A DNA stretch of 31,182 nucleotides from Christensenella sp. UBA941 (lineage in GTDB: Bacteria > Bacillota > Clostridia > Christensenellales > UBA941). A program made the translations under genes and the position numbers. The notes under the pieces were generated by a model. That model made no database searches. It had not been told where the DNA came from and saw only the letters and a program-made list of their open reading frames with translations. The first letter of the stretch is position 1, and each line of letters starts with the position of its first letter. This document shows positions 24,207 through 31,182 of this stretch, piece by piece. The stretch is taken from the NCBI GenBank assembly GCA_002293365.1, contig DBDD01000166.1, forward strand, positions 3,726 through 34,907, written 5' to 3'.

Positions 24207-25227
24207 TTTCGATCCCCCCTAACGCATAGGCATATTCGCTAAGAGTTCTATAGATTTCTCTCAAGAATTTATTCCTGTTTTTCAGATTCTCAAAGCATGG
24301 ATCGGGCTCATACGATTCGTCAAACACTTCTTTGAAAACTGCATCGCTCAAGATTTCGTTAATAAAAGTGATTTTCTCTGAATAAGCCATGTCGGATTTA
24401 CGCAGATTGATAAAGGCTTTCTCTATATGGCTAAAATAAACCGCAGCAAGATAATCCATATTCTGCTTGCTTATTTCGCCGTAGCCAAGCAAAAATTCCC
24501 GCGCGAATTCGTACATAACCGCGCTTCCCTTTATTTCGTTTGGATTAAATAAATTCGACAGCGAGTTGGGGCGAACATAATATTTATGCAGACTTTCTGC
24601 CAATATCCCGAATCTTGGCGTTATTCTAACTGTCTCATGATTATATATCTCAGAAAACTTATACTTACGATGATTGAGACCGGCTTCACCCAACCTCGTG
24701 TTCGTTTTTTCTCGTAGTGAAGTAGTAAATAACCTGCTCCAAAAATCCAGCAAGTATCGTCTATAAAGAATGTATTTATCCGCCTTATCTTCTTCTTCTA
24801 TGATAGTATCGAAATCCAACTTTTTTCTTGAAATAAGCCGCCCGGTCTCCTCGTCTATCGTATCGTATCCGCAAACGGCGTATTCGAGATCGTTTTCCTT
24901 CATAAAGCGCAACGTGTTTTCAAAGAATTGCGGCAGATACTCGTCGTCAGAGTCTAAAGAAGTACGATAATCGGCATCGTCTACGAACTCCGGAATATTT
25001 ATTGCGCGTCCGCGCTTATTGTAGTCATAAAAGAAAGGCCTTATCCGTTTATCTTTAGCTGCGTACTCTAGTATTATTTCGCGCGTATAGTCGGTTGAGC
25101 CATTATCTAAAAGAAAGTATACGAAATTTTCGTGGCTTTGATTCAACACGCTATCCACGCAGCGGCGTAATGTTTTCTCCGCGTTAAACGCAGTAGTTAA
25201 TATTAAAACTTTACCATCATCCGCCAT
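24196..25227 (-). CDS. Family 2 glycosyltransferase, module copy 2
   Basis: A 343-residue GT-A enzyme and full-length paralogue of the gene at 21923-22948. KVLILTTAFNAEKTLRRCVD and LLDNGSTDYTREII are followed by TSLDSDDEYLP with D92-x-D94, then GYDTIDEETGRLISRK. A TTG at 25239 lies inside the upstream gene. The ATG at 25227 has GGAG 6 bases before it and starts two bases after the upstream stop codon, so I prefer it. Its end overlaps the following radical SAM gene. The region between LRIRPMFYDYN-like and LDSDDE-like blocks differs between the two copies, where acceptor or donor choice is often set in GT2 enzymes. Confidence 0.85.
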   Translation of the reverse strand: MADDGKVLILTTAFNAEKTLRRCVDSVLNQSHENFVYFLLDNGSTDYTREIILEYAAKDKRIRPFFYDYNKRGRAINIPEFVDDADYRTSLDSDDEYLPQFFENTLRFMKENDLEYAVCGYDTIDEETGRLISRKKLDFDTIIEEEDKADKYILYRRYLLDFWSRLFTTSLREKTNTRLGEAGLNHRKYKFSEIYNHETVRITPRFGILAESLHKYYVRPNSLSNLFNPNEIKGSAVMYEFAREFLLGYGEISKQNMDYLAAVYFSHIEKAFINLRKSDMAYSEKITFINEILSDAVFKEVFDESYEPDPCFENLKNRNKFLREIYRTLSEYAYALGGIENEK

Positions 25228-25229
25228 AT

Positions 25230-26258
25230 CTATCTCCAATCTTCAATCTTTGCGATAAGCTCTTCCGCATATGGATCCAAAACGTCTTCTTTTGCAACCA
25301 GATCGCCGGCGCATCCGCACGAAGCGCAAACCGCTGTTATCCCTTCATGCTTTTCCATCAACAAATTCTTTAATAGCTCCTTCCTATGAGAACTATGCCA
25401 AACGTCGAATAGAGATTTTTCCAATAAGCTTCCCGCATATACTCCCCTGGAAAAACAATAATGCAGCATACCATCGGCTGCTACGAGCATTTTATAAAAC
25501 GGCGTAGGACAAATCTTCGTGTTGATATTATTGCCGTATCTACTTTTGGGCGTAGGGCCGCTTTTAAAGTAGATATCGTTTATATCAAGCTCTTCCCCAA
25601 ACATCGGGAATAGGTGCTCAACACTTATTTCATCGGTAATATCCCCAAATATTTTATAGAACCTGCTTTTCCCTTTTTCAATATCGTCGCCTAAAAGCTT
25701 GTCCATGATTTTTAGCTGTATTTTAGTGTTCTTTTTAATTTTAAATAAATAAGCTATTTCTGAAACGAGCTTATCGAAATCGACCTTTACTCCGCAGTTT
25801 TTTAAATAATCATCCGGCGATAATCCATTTATGGATAGCTTAATCGTATCCAATCCGGCATCGACTAAATCCCGGGACATATTATGGGTCAACGGAATTC
25901 CGTTGGATATAATAAGCACTTTCTTGCATAAATTCTTGCTTTTTAGACGCTCGACCATGGTCGGAACCTTTTTATTCATTAGCGGCTCCCCAAGGCGCGC
26001 AAAAACTACAAGCTTGAACGGGTCGGGAAACCGGCCTAAATCGTTAATAATGCGGTCGAAAACCTCATCGGACATCAAGACTTGGTTATGCCCTTTGGCC
26101 TTAACTTCGTCCTTTGGCAACGAAAGCAAACAGAAGTTGCATTTCAGATTACAAAGCCCGGACGGCTCCATAGTCAACAAATAGGGCGTCTCCAGCGGTA
26201 CGTTTTTATACAGCGGTACCTTATCCGTAGCATTAAAAGAGGTTACTTTAGCGTTCAT
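25230..26258 (-). CDS. Radical SAM/SPASM domain protein
   Basis: A 342-residue enzyme. PYLLTMEPSGLCNLKCNFC (25-43) carries C36-x3-C40-x2-C43 for the SAM-binding [4Fe-4S] cluster, VVFARLGEPLMN occupies the GGEP position, and LIISNGIPL and IKLSINGLS are barrel strands. The C-terminal part has a SPASM-like cysteine set (C250, C268, C311, C314, C316) around ADGMLHYCFSRGVYAGSL, which should hold at least one auxiliary cluster. SPASM enzymes modify peptides, proteins or sugars. No precursor-peptide gene is nearby, so a sugar or glycan substrate is as likely. GGGAG lies 9 bases before ATG 26258, at the end of the upstream FrhB-like gene. Confidence 0.88.
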   Translation of the reverse strand: MNAKVTSFNATDKVPLYKNVPLETPYLLTMEPSGLCNLKCNFCLLSLPKDEVKAKGHNQVLMSDEVFDRIINDLGRFPDPFKLVVFARLGEPLMNKKVPTMVERLKSKNLCKKVLIISNGIPLTHNMSRDLVDAGLDTIKLSINGLSPDDYLKNCGVKVDFDKLVSEIAYLFKIKKNTKIQLKIMDKLLGDDIEKGKSRFYKIFGDITDEISVEHLFPMFGEELDINDIYFKSGPTPKSRYGNNINTKICPTPFYKMLVAADGMLHYCFSRGVYAGSLLEKSLFDVWHSSHRKELLKNLLMEKHEGITAVCASCGCAGDLVAKEDVLDPYAEELIAKIEDWR

Positions 26259-26263
26259 TTAAT

Positions 26264-27361
26264 TTACTCCCTGTACTTATTCACCAACACGTCAAACTCG
26301 GTATTACCCAGCTCCAACAATAAGGCGCTCTTCGCTTCCACATTCTTGGCTGCTTCCACCAACATAGGGTTTTTACGCACAACATCGGACAAAGCCCTTA
26401 TTTCAGAATATATGTTATCACAAATATTCCGGAATAAGCTATTGCCTTTTTCATTGTGCAGGATTAGCGCGGAAACGCCCTTTTCTACTTGATCCGCATC
26501 ACTTAAATCTATCCCCCAAAAATCTCCGAGCGTTACATCGGCGTATCGATTGCCAAGCTTATATCTGCAACGCGTGCAACAGTCTCTAAGGAAAAGCCCG
26601 GATAAAAATCCGCTCATAAACGGATCTGATTTGTGGGGCGCATAGTATTCCGACCCGTTCTCGAACGATATACGTACGCCCCAATTATGCCATCCGTTCG
26701 TTTTATCGCGTATTCTGATTTTGCTGATGTTCGATTTGTATTTATCGCCCAGCCATTTCAGATATTCTTTAAAGGCGGTTTCGGAATTAACTCCTCTACA
26801 TATTATATCACAAAGAAATAAGTTGCTGTAATCCTTTTTCAAGTAAGCGCTTACGGATGCGCATTGACACGGGGTTCCCGTAAACAGCATTTTTTTGCCC
26901 GAGTCCAAGCGCGCCTTCAACTTTTTATAAATTGCGGAAGTATCGCTTTGTGTGTATTTACTTAGACGCATTGGCGCCAAAGCGTATTCCCTGTCTGCTA
27001 GTACATGCTCGACGCTGTAGTCTTGCGTAAACGCGGCGCCGGCTACCCAACCGCCTAATCCGAATATATACCGCGCCAGCTCCGTAAAAATGCCGCCGGA
27101 TGAGCTTTCGGCCCGCACACCTTTATCGAGGGACCAAGCCAAATAAACCTTTTTTTCTTCGCACGCATTAAACGATTTTTGGGGCTTTAGGGCTGGACAA
27201 TAATCTATGCACGCCCCGCAATCGGTACATTTGCCTATATTAACTTCGGGGGCTTTAAACCCCTTTATATTGGCGTCGAGGCTTATCGCGCTATGCGGGC
27301 AAACATTTGCGCATACCCCGCATCCCAAGCAATCCTCCGGAAGAACGCTTCTATTAATCAT
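26264..27361 (-). CDS. Ferredoxin/FrhB-type iron-sulfur flavoprotein (coenzyme F420 hydrogenase beta-subunit family)
   Basis: A 365-residue protein. Two [4Fe-4S] ferredoxin motifs lie at the N-terminus (C11, C14, C17, C21 and C45, C48, C51, C55). The FrhB/FdhB C-terminal family region follows: SSGGIFTELARYIFGLGG, LFTGTPCQCASVSAYLK, LCDIICRGV, and CTRCRYKLGNRYADVTLGDFWG. Relatives use flavin and iron-sulfur clusters to move electrons. In bacteria many sit in exopolysaccharide clusters beside pyruvyl transferases, where their role is not settled. In this cluster it could supply electrons to the radical SAM enzymes; that is inference. The name does not imply that the organism makes F420. The ATG overlaps the upstream stop (ATGA). 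Confidence 0.88.
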   Translation of the reverse strand: MINRSVLPEDCLGCGVCANVCPHSAISLDANIKGFKAPEVNIGKCTDCGACIDYCPALKPQKSFNACEEKKVYLAWSLDKGVRAESSSGGIFTELARYIFGLGGWVAGAAFTQDYSVEHVLADREYALAPMRLSKYTQSDTSAIYKKLKARLDSGKKMLFTGTPCQCASVSAYLKKDYSNLFLCDIICRGVNSETAFKEYLKWLGDKYKSNISKIRIRDKTNGWHNWGVRISFENGSEYYAPHKSDPFMSGFLSGLFLRDCCTRCRYKLGNRYADVTLGDFWGIDLSDADQVEKGVSALILHNEKGNSLFRNICDNIYSEIRALSDVVRKNPMLVEAAKNVEAKSALLLELGNTEFDVLVNKYRE

Positions 27362-28167
27362 AGCTGCTCCGCGGGAGCATATCTAACGCTGTCGTCGCAT
27401 AATCCATTGCAATACGCGCATGCGGAAAGCACGTCTTTTGAGTAAAGCGCCGCTATCCTTTCACGTATTTCATCGTCGGTATACGTTTTATCGTAGAGAT
27501 CGAACGTTTCGTCGGGCCTGGCTTCAATAATATTTAGCTCAATAAGCCGCTCTAGCGGCGGGCAAGGGTACAGCGTACCATTTTTCAAAGAGATGCAAAA
27601 CTGATACTTTAAAGGATACGCACATTTCGCGTAAATCCGCTTTGCGTCTTCGTCGGATTTTCTTTTGCTCTGCGCCGAAATGCCGTAATCTACCCAACCT
27701 TCGCAATACGCACCGTCGTATTGTTTTCGCATTTCAACTTTCGCCTCTTTCAACCGCAAAAGCTTGTCGCAAACCTTTTGTACCACCCTTGATAAATTCG
27801 GCCCATAATCGTCCACAATAATCCTAAGCTTGCTACCCAACGCTGATAAGCTATCCAGAAGCTCATCGCCAGGAACAATGGTGCCGTTCGAAACGATGTC
27901 AAATTGATTTACGCTATCCGCATACTTGGCAATATGCTTTATAAATTCGGGTAAATCCCTTCTCAAAAAGGGTTCCCCTCCCGAAATGGTTACTATGCCA
28001 ACACTATTTATTACCTCGAAGCTTCTGTCAACATCGCTGCAAAGCCTTTGCATCTGGGGATGGTAAGGAACGTCGTAGCATGGCGCATAAGTAGCGCACA
28101 GCTTGCAACGCAAGTTGCATCGTAACGTAACATAAAACACAACCCTGGGTATATTTAACTCTTCCAA
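27358..28167 (-). CDS. Radical SAM protein, tandem paralogue A
   Basis: A 269-residue compact radical SAM enzyme. The near-N-terminal RCNLRCKLC holds C17-x3-C21-x2-C24, TISGGEPFLRRDL (60-72) is the GGE motif, and DIVSNGTIVPG and LRIIVDDYG are barrel strands. A C-terminal cysteine set (C182, C191, C202 and C250-x2-C253-x3-C257) looks twitch/SPASM-like. The barrel is short, as in enzymes with reduced auxiliary domains. The start is TTG at 28167 with AGGAGG 7 bases upstream. Its last ~160 coding bases are nearly identical to those of the two upstream paralogues, but the four extra C-terminal residues PQLA are missing because the stop now overlaps the FrhB-like start. Confidence 0.87.
   Translation of the reverse strand: MEELNIPRVVFYVTLRCNLRCKLCATYAPCYDVPYHPQMQRLCSDVDRSFEVINSVGIVTISGGEPFLRRDLPEFIKHIAKYADSVNQFDIVSNGTIVPGDELLDSLSALGSKLRIIVDDYGPNLSRVVQKVCDKLLRLKEAKVEMRKQYDGAYCEGWVDYGISAQSKRKSDEDAKRIYAKCAYPLKYQFCISLKNGTLYPCPPLERLIELNIIEARPDETFDLYDKTYTDDEIRERIAALYSKDVLSACAYCNGLCDDSVRYAPAEQL
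27365..27522. repeat. 158-base near-identical direct repeat, copy 1 (3' end of paralogue A)
   Basis: Corresponds base for base with 28198-28355 and 29031-29188. By eye it differs from copy 2 at about six positions. It encodes the common C-terminal segment of the three radical SAM paralogues. Confidence 0.85.
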
Positions 28168-28178
28168 TGTGGCTCCTC

Positions 28179-29000
28179 CTATGCTAGCTGTGGCAATTGC
28201 TCCGCGGGAGCATATCTAACGCTGTCGTCGCATAATCCATTGCAGTACGCGCATGCGGAAAGCACGTCTTTTGAGTAGAGCGCCGCTATCCTTTCGCGTA
28301 TTTCATCGTCGGTATATGTTTTATCGTAGAGATCGAACGTTTCGTCGGGTCTTGCTTCTATAACGTTTAACTCAATAAATCTCCGCAAAGGCGCACATGG
28401 GTACAATATACCGTCTACTATTGACGCGCAAAATTTTATCTTTGTTGGATACGCGCATTTAGTGTAGAGTTGTTTTGCTTCCTCGTCTGATTTTTTCCTG
28501 CTGCTCTCCGATATACCGTAATCCACCCAACCTCCGCAATAAGCGCCGTCGTATTGTTTACGCATCTCAACTTTCGCCTCTTTCAACCGAGAAAGCTTGT
28601 CGCAAACCTTTTGTACCACCCTTGATAAATTCGGCCCGTAATCGTCCACAATAATCCTAAGCTTGCTACCCAACGCGGAAAAGCTGTCTACAAGCTTGTC
28701 GCCTGGTACGATTGAACCGTTCGTAACGACGTCAAATTGGTTCACTTTATCTGAATGCTTGGCAATATGCATTATGAATTCAGATAAATCGCTTCTTATA
28801 AATGGTTCGCCTCCTGAAATACTGACCATACCTACTTTATGTACTATCTCAAAGTATCTGTCTACATGGCCGCAAAGCCTCTGCATTTCCGGATGGTAAG
28901 GAGCTTCATAATACGGCGATGAAACGGCACATAGCTTACATCGCAAATTGCATTTTAACGTTGGGTAAAACGATATCTTATGCATGTATAATGCTTCCAT
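28179..29000 (-). CDS. Radical SAM protein, tandem paralogue B
   Basis: A 273-residue paralogue of its neighbours. KCNLRCKLC carries C17, C21 and C24; SISGGEPFIRSDL is the GGE motif; the C-terminal cysteines are as in paralogue A, and the protein ends AEQLPQLA. The middle (LRIIVDDYGPNLSRVVQKV and the following ~45 residues) is almost the same as in A. The N-terminal third and the stretch just after YGIS differ more. The start ATG is preceded by AGGAGG in an 11-base gap that is shared almost unchanged with the next junction. The substrate is unknown. Confidence 0.87.
   Translation of the reverse strand: MEALYMHKISFYPTLKCNLRCKLCAVSSPYYEAPYHPEMQRLCGHVDRYFEIVHKVGMVSISGGEPFIRSDLSEFIMHIAKHSDKVNQFDVVTNGSIVPGDKLVDSFSALGSKLRIIVDDYGPNLSRVVQKVCDKLSRLKEAKVEMRKQYDGAYCGGWVDYGISESSRKKSDEEAKQLYTKCAYPTKIKFCASIVDGILYPCAPLRRFIELNVIEARPDETFDLYDKTYTDDEIRERIAALYSKDVLSACAYCNGLCDDSVRYAPAEQLPQLA
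28198..28355. repeat. 158-base near-identical direct repeat, copy 2 (3' end of paralogue B)
   Basis: Matches copies 1 and 3 with about six differences each by eye. The similarity to copy 3 continues leftward through the stop codon into the intergenic ribosome-binding region (CTCCTCCTATGCTAGCTG). Confidence 0.85.
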
Positions 29001-29011
29001 TACAGCTCCTC

Positions 29012-29836
29012 CTATGCTAGCTGCGGCAATTGCTCCGCTGGAGCATATCTAACGCTGTCGTCGCACAATCCATTGCAGTACGCACATGCGGAAAGCACGT
29101 CTTTTGAGTAGAGCGCCGCTATCCTTTCGCGTATTTCATCGTCGGTATACGTTTTATCGTAGAGATCGAACGTTTCGTCGGGCCTGGCCGGGATAACGTT
29201 CAGTTCGACAAGACGTCGCAGCGGCGAACATGGGAACAACGTTCCGTCTAATAGAGGAGCGCAAAATTCAATTACTGTATGGTTTGCGCATTTCGCAAAG
29301 AGCCGCTTTGCTTCTTCGTCCGACTTTCTTTTGCTGTGCGCCGATATACCGTAGTCCACCCAGCCTCCAAGATGCGCGTCTCCGGAGTGATATTTACGAC
29401 GGTCGACTCTCGTATCTTTTAACAGAATAAGCCTATCCATAACCTTTTGAGCAGATTTGGAGAAGTCGGGGCCGTAATCGTCCAATACGATCCGAAGCTT
29501 ATTGCCCAACGCGGAAAAGCTATCTAAAAGCTTGTCGCTAGGTAATATAGTACCGTTAGTAAAAACGTCAAAACGGTCTACCTTTTCTTTGTATTTTGAA
29601 ACATGGTTTATGAATTCGTAAAAGTCGCTCCGTAAAAAAGGTTCCCCTCCCGAAATATTACATATTCCAACGTGGTCTACTATTTCAAAGCATCTGTCAA
29701 CATCGCCGCAGAGCTTTTGCATGTCCGGATGATAATGGACGTCGTAGTAGGGCGAAAAAGAACCACATAATTTGCATCGCAAATTACAACGTAATGAAAC
29801 ATAAAAACAAAGCCTAGGCATATTCAGCTCTTTCAT
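29012..29836 (-). CDS. Radical SAM protein, tandem paralogue C (first gene of the cluster)
   Basis: A 274-residue paralogue with RCNLRCKLC (C17, C21, C24), NISGGEPFLRSDF and the shared C-terminal cysteine set. Its middle section has diverged more (DDYGPDFSKSAQKVMDRLIL, then a histidine and a glycine where A and B have cysteine near residue 155), while its last ~65 residues match A and B almost completely. It is the promoter-proximal gene of the minus-strand cluster, with a predicted promoter at 29924-29951 and GGGGAG 6 bases before ATG 29836. The substrate is unknown. Confidence 0.87.
   Translation of the reverse strand: MKELNMPRLCFYVSLRCNLRCKLCGSFSPYYDVHYHPDMQKLCGDVDRCFEIVDHVGICNISGGEPFLRSDFYEFINHVSKYKEKVDRFDVFTNGTILPSDKLLDSFSALGNKLRIVLDDYGPDFSKSAQKVMDRLILLKDTRVDRRKYHSGDAHLGGWVDYGISAHSKRKSDEEAKRLFAKCANHTVIEFCAPLLDGTLFPCSPLRRLVELNVIPARPDETFDLYDKTYTDDEIRERIAALYSKDVLSACAYCNGLCDDSVRYAPAEQLPQLA
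29031..29188. repeat. 158-base near-identical direct repeat, copy 3 (3' end of paralogue C)
   Basis: Third copy, spaced 833 bases from each neighbour, one gene length apart. The flanking coding sequence is clearly more diverged than the repeat itself. Confidence 0.85.
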
Positions 29837-29923
29837 TCCGCTCCCCTTAATAGTTCAAAAACTTATTGTACAGACTCCTTCCAGCCGCACAATGCCAATA
29901 TTCGTAACAATACGACAATACAT

Positions 29924-29951
29924 AGTATACCATTGTTTTCATTAAATACAA
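29924..29951 (-). promoter_or_regulatory. Predicted promoter of the radical SAM/glycosyltransferase cluster
   Basis: On the minus strand, TTGTAT (29951-29946), a 16-base spacer and TATACT (29929-29924) lie about 90 bases before the first gene of the cluster. No other promoter as good was seen within the cluster, in which most genes overlap or nearly touch. Confidence 0.45.
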
Positions 29952-30012
29952 TACCCATCCGGCCTATATGTTGTGTATAGACAAACCTATAGACACATTG
30001 CGTTTATAATAC

Positions 30013-30041
30013 TTGCGCCCAGACGGGCGCGCGGTTATAAT
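30013..30041 (+). promoter_or_regulatory. Predicted glpK promoter with a palindrome in its spacer
   Basis: TTGCGC (30013-30018), a 17-base spacer and a perfect TATAAT (30036-30041) point toward glpK. The inverted repeat GCGCCC-AGAC-GGGCGC (30015-30030) overlaps the -35 box and the spacer, a typical operator position. Another TATAAT at 30005-30010 lacks a good -35 box. The rest of the 29837-30130 gap holds nothing further that I recognise. Confidence 0.4.
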
Positions 30042-30130
30042 TTTGACTAACGATCTTGTACAGCCATAGATTTCAACGCGCAAATAAAAAGCTCAAAATC
30101 TCGCATTATGTTACGCAAGGGAGGACACGT

Positions 30131-31182
30131 GTGAGCAAATATATACTGGCGCTGGATCAAGGAACGACGAGCTCGCGAGCGATACTGTTCGACCGGGAGC
30201 AGAAAATAGTCAGCTCTGCGCAAAAGGAGTTTGTGCAGTATTATCCGCGTGAGGGCTGGGTAGAACACGACCCAATGGAGATCTACTCCTCGCAGTTCTC
30301 CGTCATGATGGAGCTGCTCGCGAAGGCGGACGTTTCGATTCAAGATATCGCCGCAATAGGCATCGCGAATCAGCGCGAAACGACGATCCTTTGGGATAAG
30401 AACACGGGGCGGCCTGTCTACAACGCAATCGTTTGGCAATGCAGACGCACGGCGAGTGTCGTCAAAGAGCTTGAATCCGCGGGCTTAAGCGACTACATCC
30501 GGAAAACTACCGGCCTCGTCCCTGACGCGTATTTCTCGGCGACGAAGATAAAATGGATTCTCGATAACGTCGATGGCGCGCGCGAAAGGGCCGAAAACGG
30601 CGATATCCTCTTCGGGACGGTCGATACATGGCTCATCTGGAAGCTCACGGGCGGAAAGGCGCATGTGACGGATCACACCAACGCCAGCCGCACTATGCTC
30701 TATGACATACACAGGCTCGCTTGGGACGCCAAGCTGCTAAAGGCCCTGGATATTCCCCGCGCGGTTTTGCCAAAGGTTTTACCTTCGAGCGGCGTCTTCG
30801 GCTATGCCTCCATACAGGGGGCCGAAATACCTATTGCCGGGGCGGCGGGGGATCAGCAAGCGGCGCTTTTTGGGCAGTGCTGCTTCGAAAAGGGCGATGC
30901 GAAGAATACATACGGTACGGGCTGCTTCCTGTTGATGAATACCGGCAATCACGCATACGAAAGCAAGAACGGCTTAGTTACGACTATCGCCGCCTCACTA
31001 AGCCAAAGCGTGCAGTACGCGCTGGAGGGCAGCGTATTCGTCGCGGGGGCGGCTATTCAATGGCTTAGGGACGAAATGCGCTTTATCGCCGAAAGCGCCG
31101 ATTCGGAGTATTACGCGAAAAAGACGAAGAGTACGGGCGGCGTATATCTTGTACCCGCGTTTACGGGCCTCGGCGCGCCGCA
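30131..31182 (+). CDS. glpK: Glycerol kinase, N-terminal ~350 residues (runs off the window)
   Basis: The frame opens with GTG at 30131, 6 bases after GGGAGG, and is still open at the window end. It begins SKYILALDQGTTSSRAILFD, the FGGY-kinase ATP-binding phosphate-1 segment. It continues with EHDPMEIY, IGIANQRETTILWDKNTG (the glycerol-binding R-E pair), NAIVWQCRRT, DAYFSATKIKWILDNV, GTVDTWLIWKLTGG and IAGAAGDQQAALFGQ with the catalytic-base aspartate. YGTGCFLLMNTG follows. GlpK phosphorylates glycerol to glycerol-3-phosphate in the cytosol. It is read divergently from the radical SAM cluster. No glpF or glpD gene is seen within the window. Confidence 0.95.
   Translation, partial: MSKYILALDQGTTSSRAILFDREQKIVSSAQKEFVQYYPREGWVEHDPMEIYSSQFSVMMELLAKADVSIQDIAAIGIANQRETTILWDKNTGRPVYNAIVWQCRRTASVVKELESAGLSDYIRKTTGLVPDAYFSATKIKWILDNVDGARERAENGDILFGTVDTWLIWKLTGGKAHVTDHTNASRTMLYDIHRLAWDAKLLKALDIPRAVLPKVLPSSGVFGYASIQGAEIPIAGAAGDQQAALFGQCCFEKGDAKNTYGTGCFLLMNTGNHAYESKNGLVTTIAASLSQSVQYALEGSVFVAGAAIQWLRDEMRFIAESADSEYYAKKTKSTGGVYLVPAFTGLGAP

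Noticed and set aside
26264..27361. Evidence for coenzyme F420 or methanogenesis
   Set aside because: The FrhB-like family is widespread in bacteria lacking F420, and no F420 biosynthesis or hydrogenase genes are present; only the family name refers to F420.
27365..29188. CRISPR-like or mobile-element repeat because of three near-identical direct repeats
   Set aside because: The repeats are 158 bases long, one gene length apart and lie in frame within homologous coding regions. They are duplicated gene ends, not an array or an insertion sequence; no transposase or terminal inverted repeats.
18180..29836. RiPP (ribosomal peptide) biosynthesis cluster because of the SPASM-type radical SAM enzymes
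   Set aside because: No small precursor-peptide gene, peptidase or ABC exporter was found in the gaps (all under 15 bases inside the cluster) or in the 29837-30130 leader, and the partner genes are glycan-type.

Overview
The window looks like a chromosomal fragment of a Clostridia-type Firmicute. The reasons are strong GGAGG-like ribosome binding sites, frequent TTG and GTG starts, sigma-A-like promoters, tightly overlapping operons, and recognisable Firmicute-style genes (secA, tgt, a THUMP RNA methyltransferase, a cheA-W-mcp-B-R-Y-X operon, mtnA, glpK). Base composition looks roughly balanced over most of the window and visibly AT-richer between about 20.7 and 29.8 kb. No rRNA, tRNA, CRISPR array, transposase or phage gene was recognised. 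No gene-free stretch exceeds 300 bases; the longest (29837-30130) holds two divergent promoter candidates.

Region 1 (1-9.06 kb) is housekeeping and accessory single genes: the N-terminus of secA, an MFS exporter, a SAM methyltransferase, tRNA-guanine transglycosylase (tgt), a THUMP-type RNA methyltransferase translationally coupled to a TPR protein, a membrane acyltransferase and a two-receiver response regulator. The gaps between these genes carry a family of short palindromic repeats. Their edges are constant (TGTAGGG or CCCTACA) but their self-complementary cores change from copy to copy.

Region 2 (9.1-17.0 kb) is a compact seven-gene chemotaxis operon on the + strand: cheA (with two C-terminal CheW-like domains), cheW, an MCP, cheB, cheR, cheY and a CheX-like phosphatase. 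Every junction overlaps. mtnA follows and ends in a 4-base stop-to-stop overlap with the next, convergent operon.

Region 3 (18.2-29.8 kb) is the most unusual part. It is an eleven-gene minus-strand cluster containing six radical SAM enzymes, a ferredoxin/FrhB-type iron-sulfur flavoprotein, three GT2-like glycosyltransferases and a polysaccharide pyruvyl transferase-family protein. Three of the radical SAM genes are tandem paralogues whose last ~160 bases are nearly identical. Two other radical SAM genes fuse an N-terminal Rossmann-like domain and an extra cysteine set to the radical SAM core, and each is paired with its own glycosyltransferase in a duplicated two-gene module. I infer a pathway that builds and radically modifies a surface glycan or glycan-linked molecule, with the FrhB-like protein as possible electron donor. 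The product cannot be read from the sequence.

The window ends in a 5' fragment of glpK (glycerol kinase), transcribed divergently from the radical SAM cluster.
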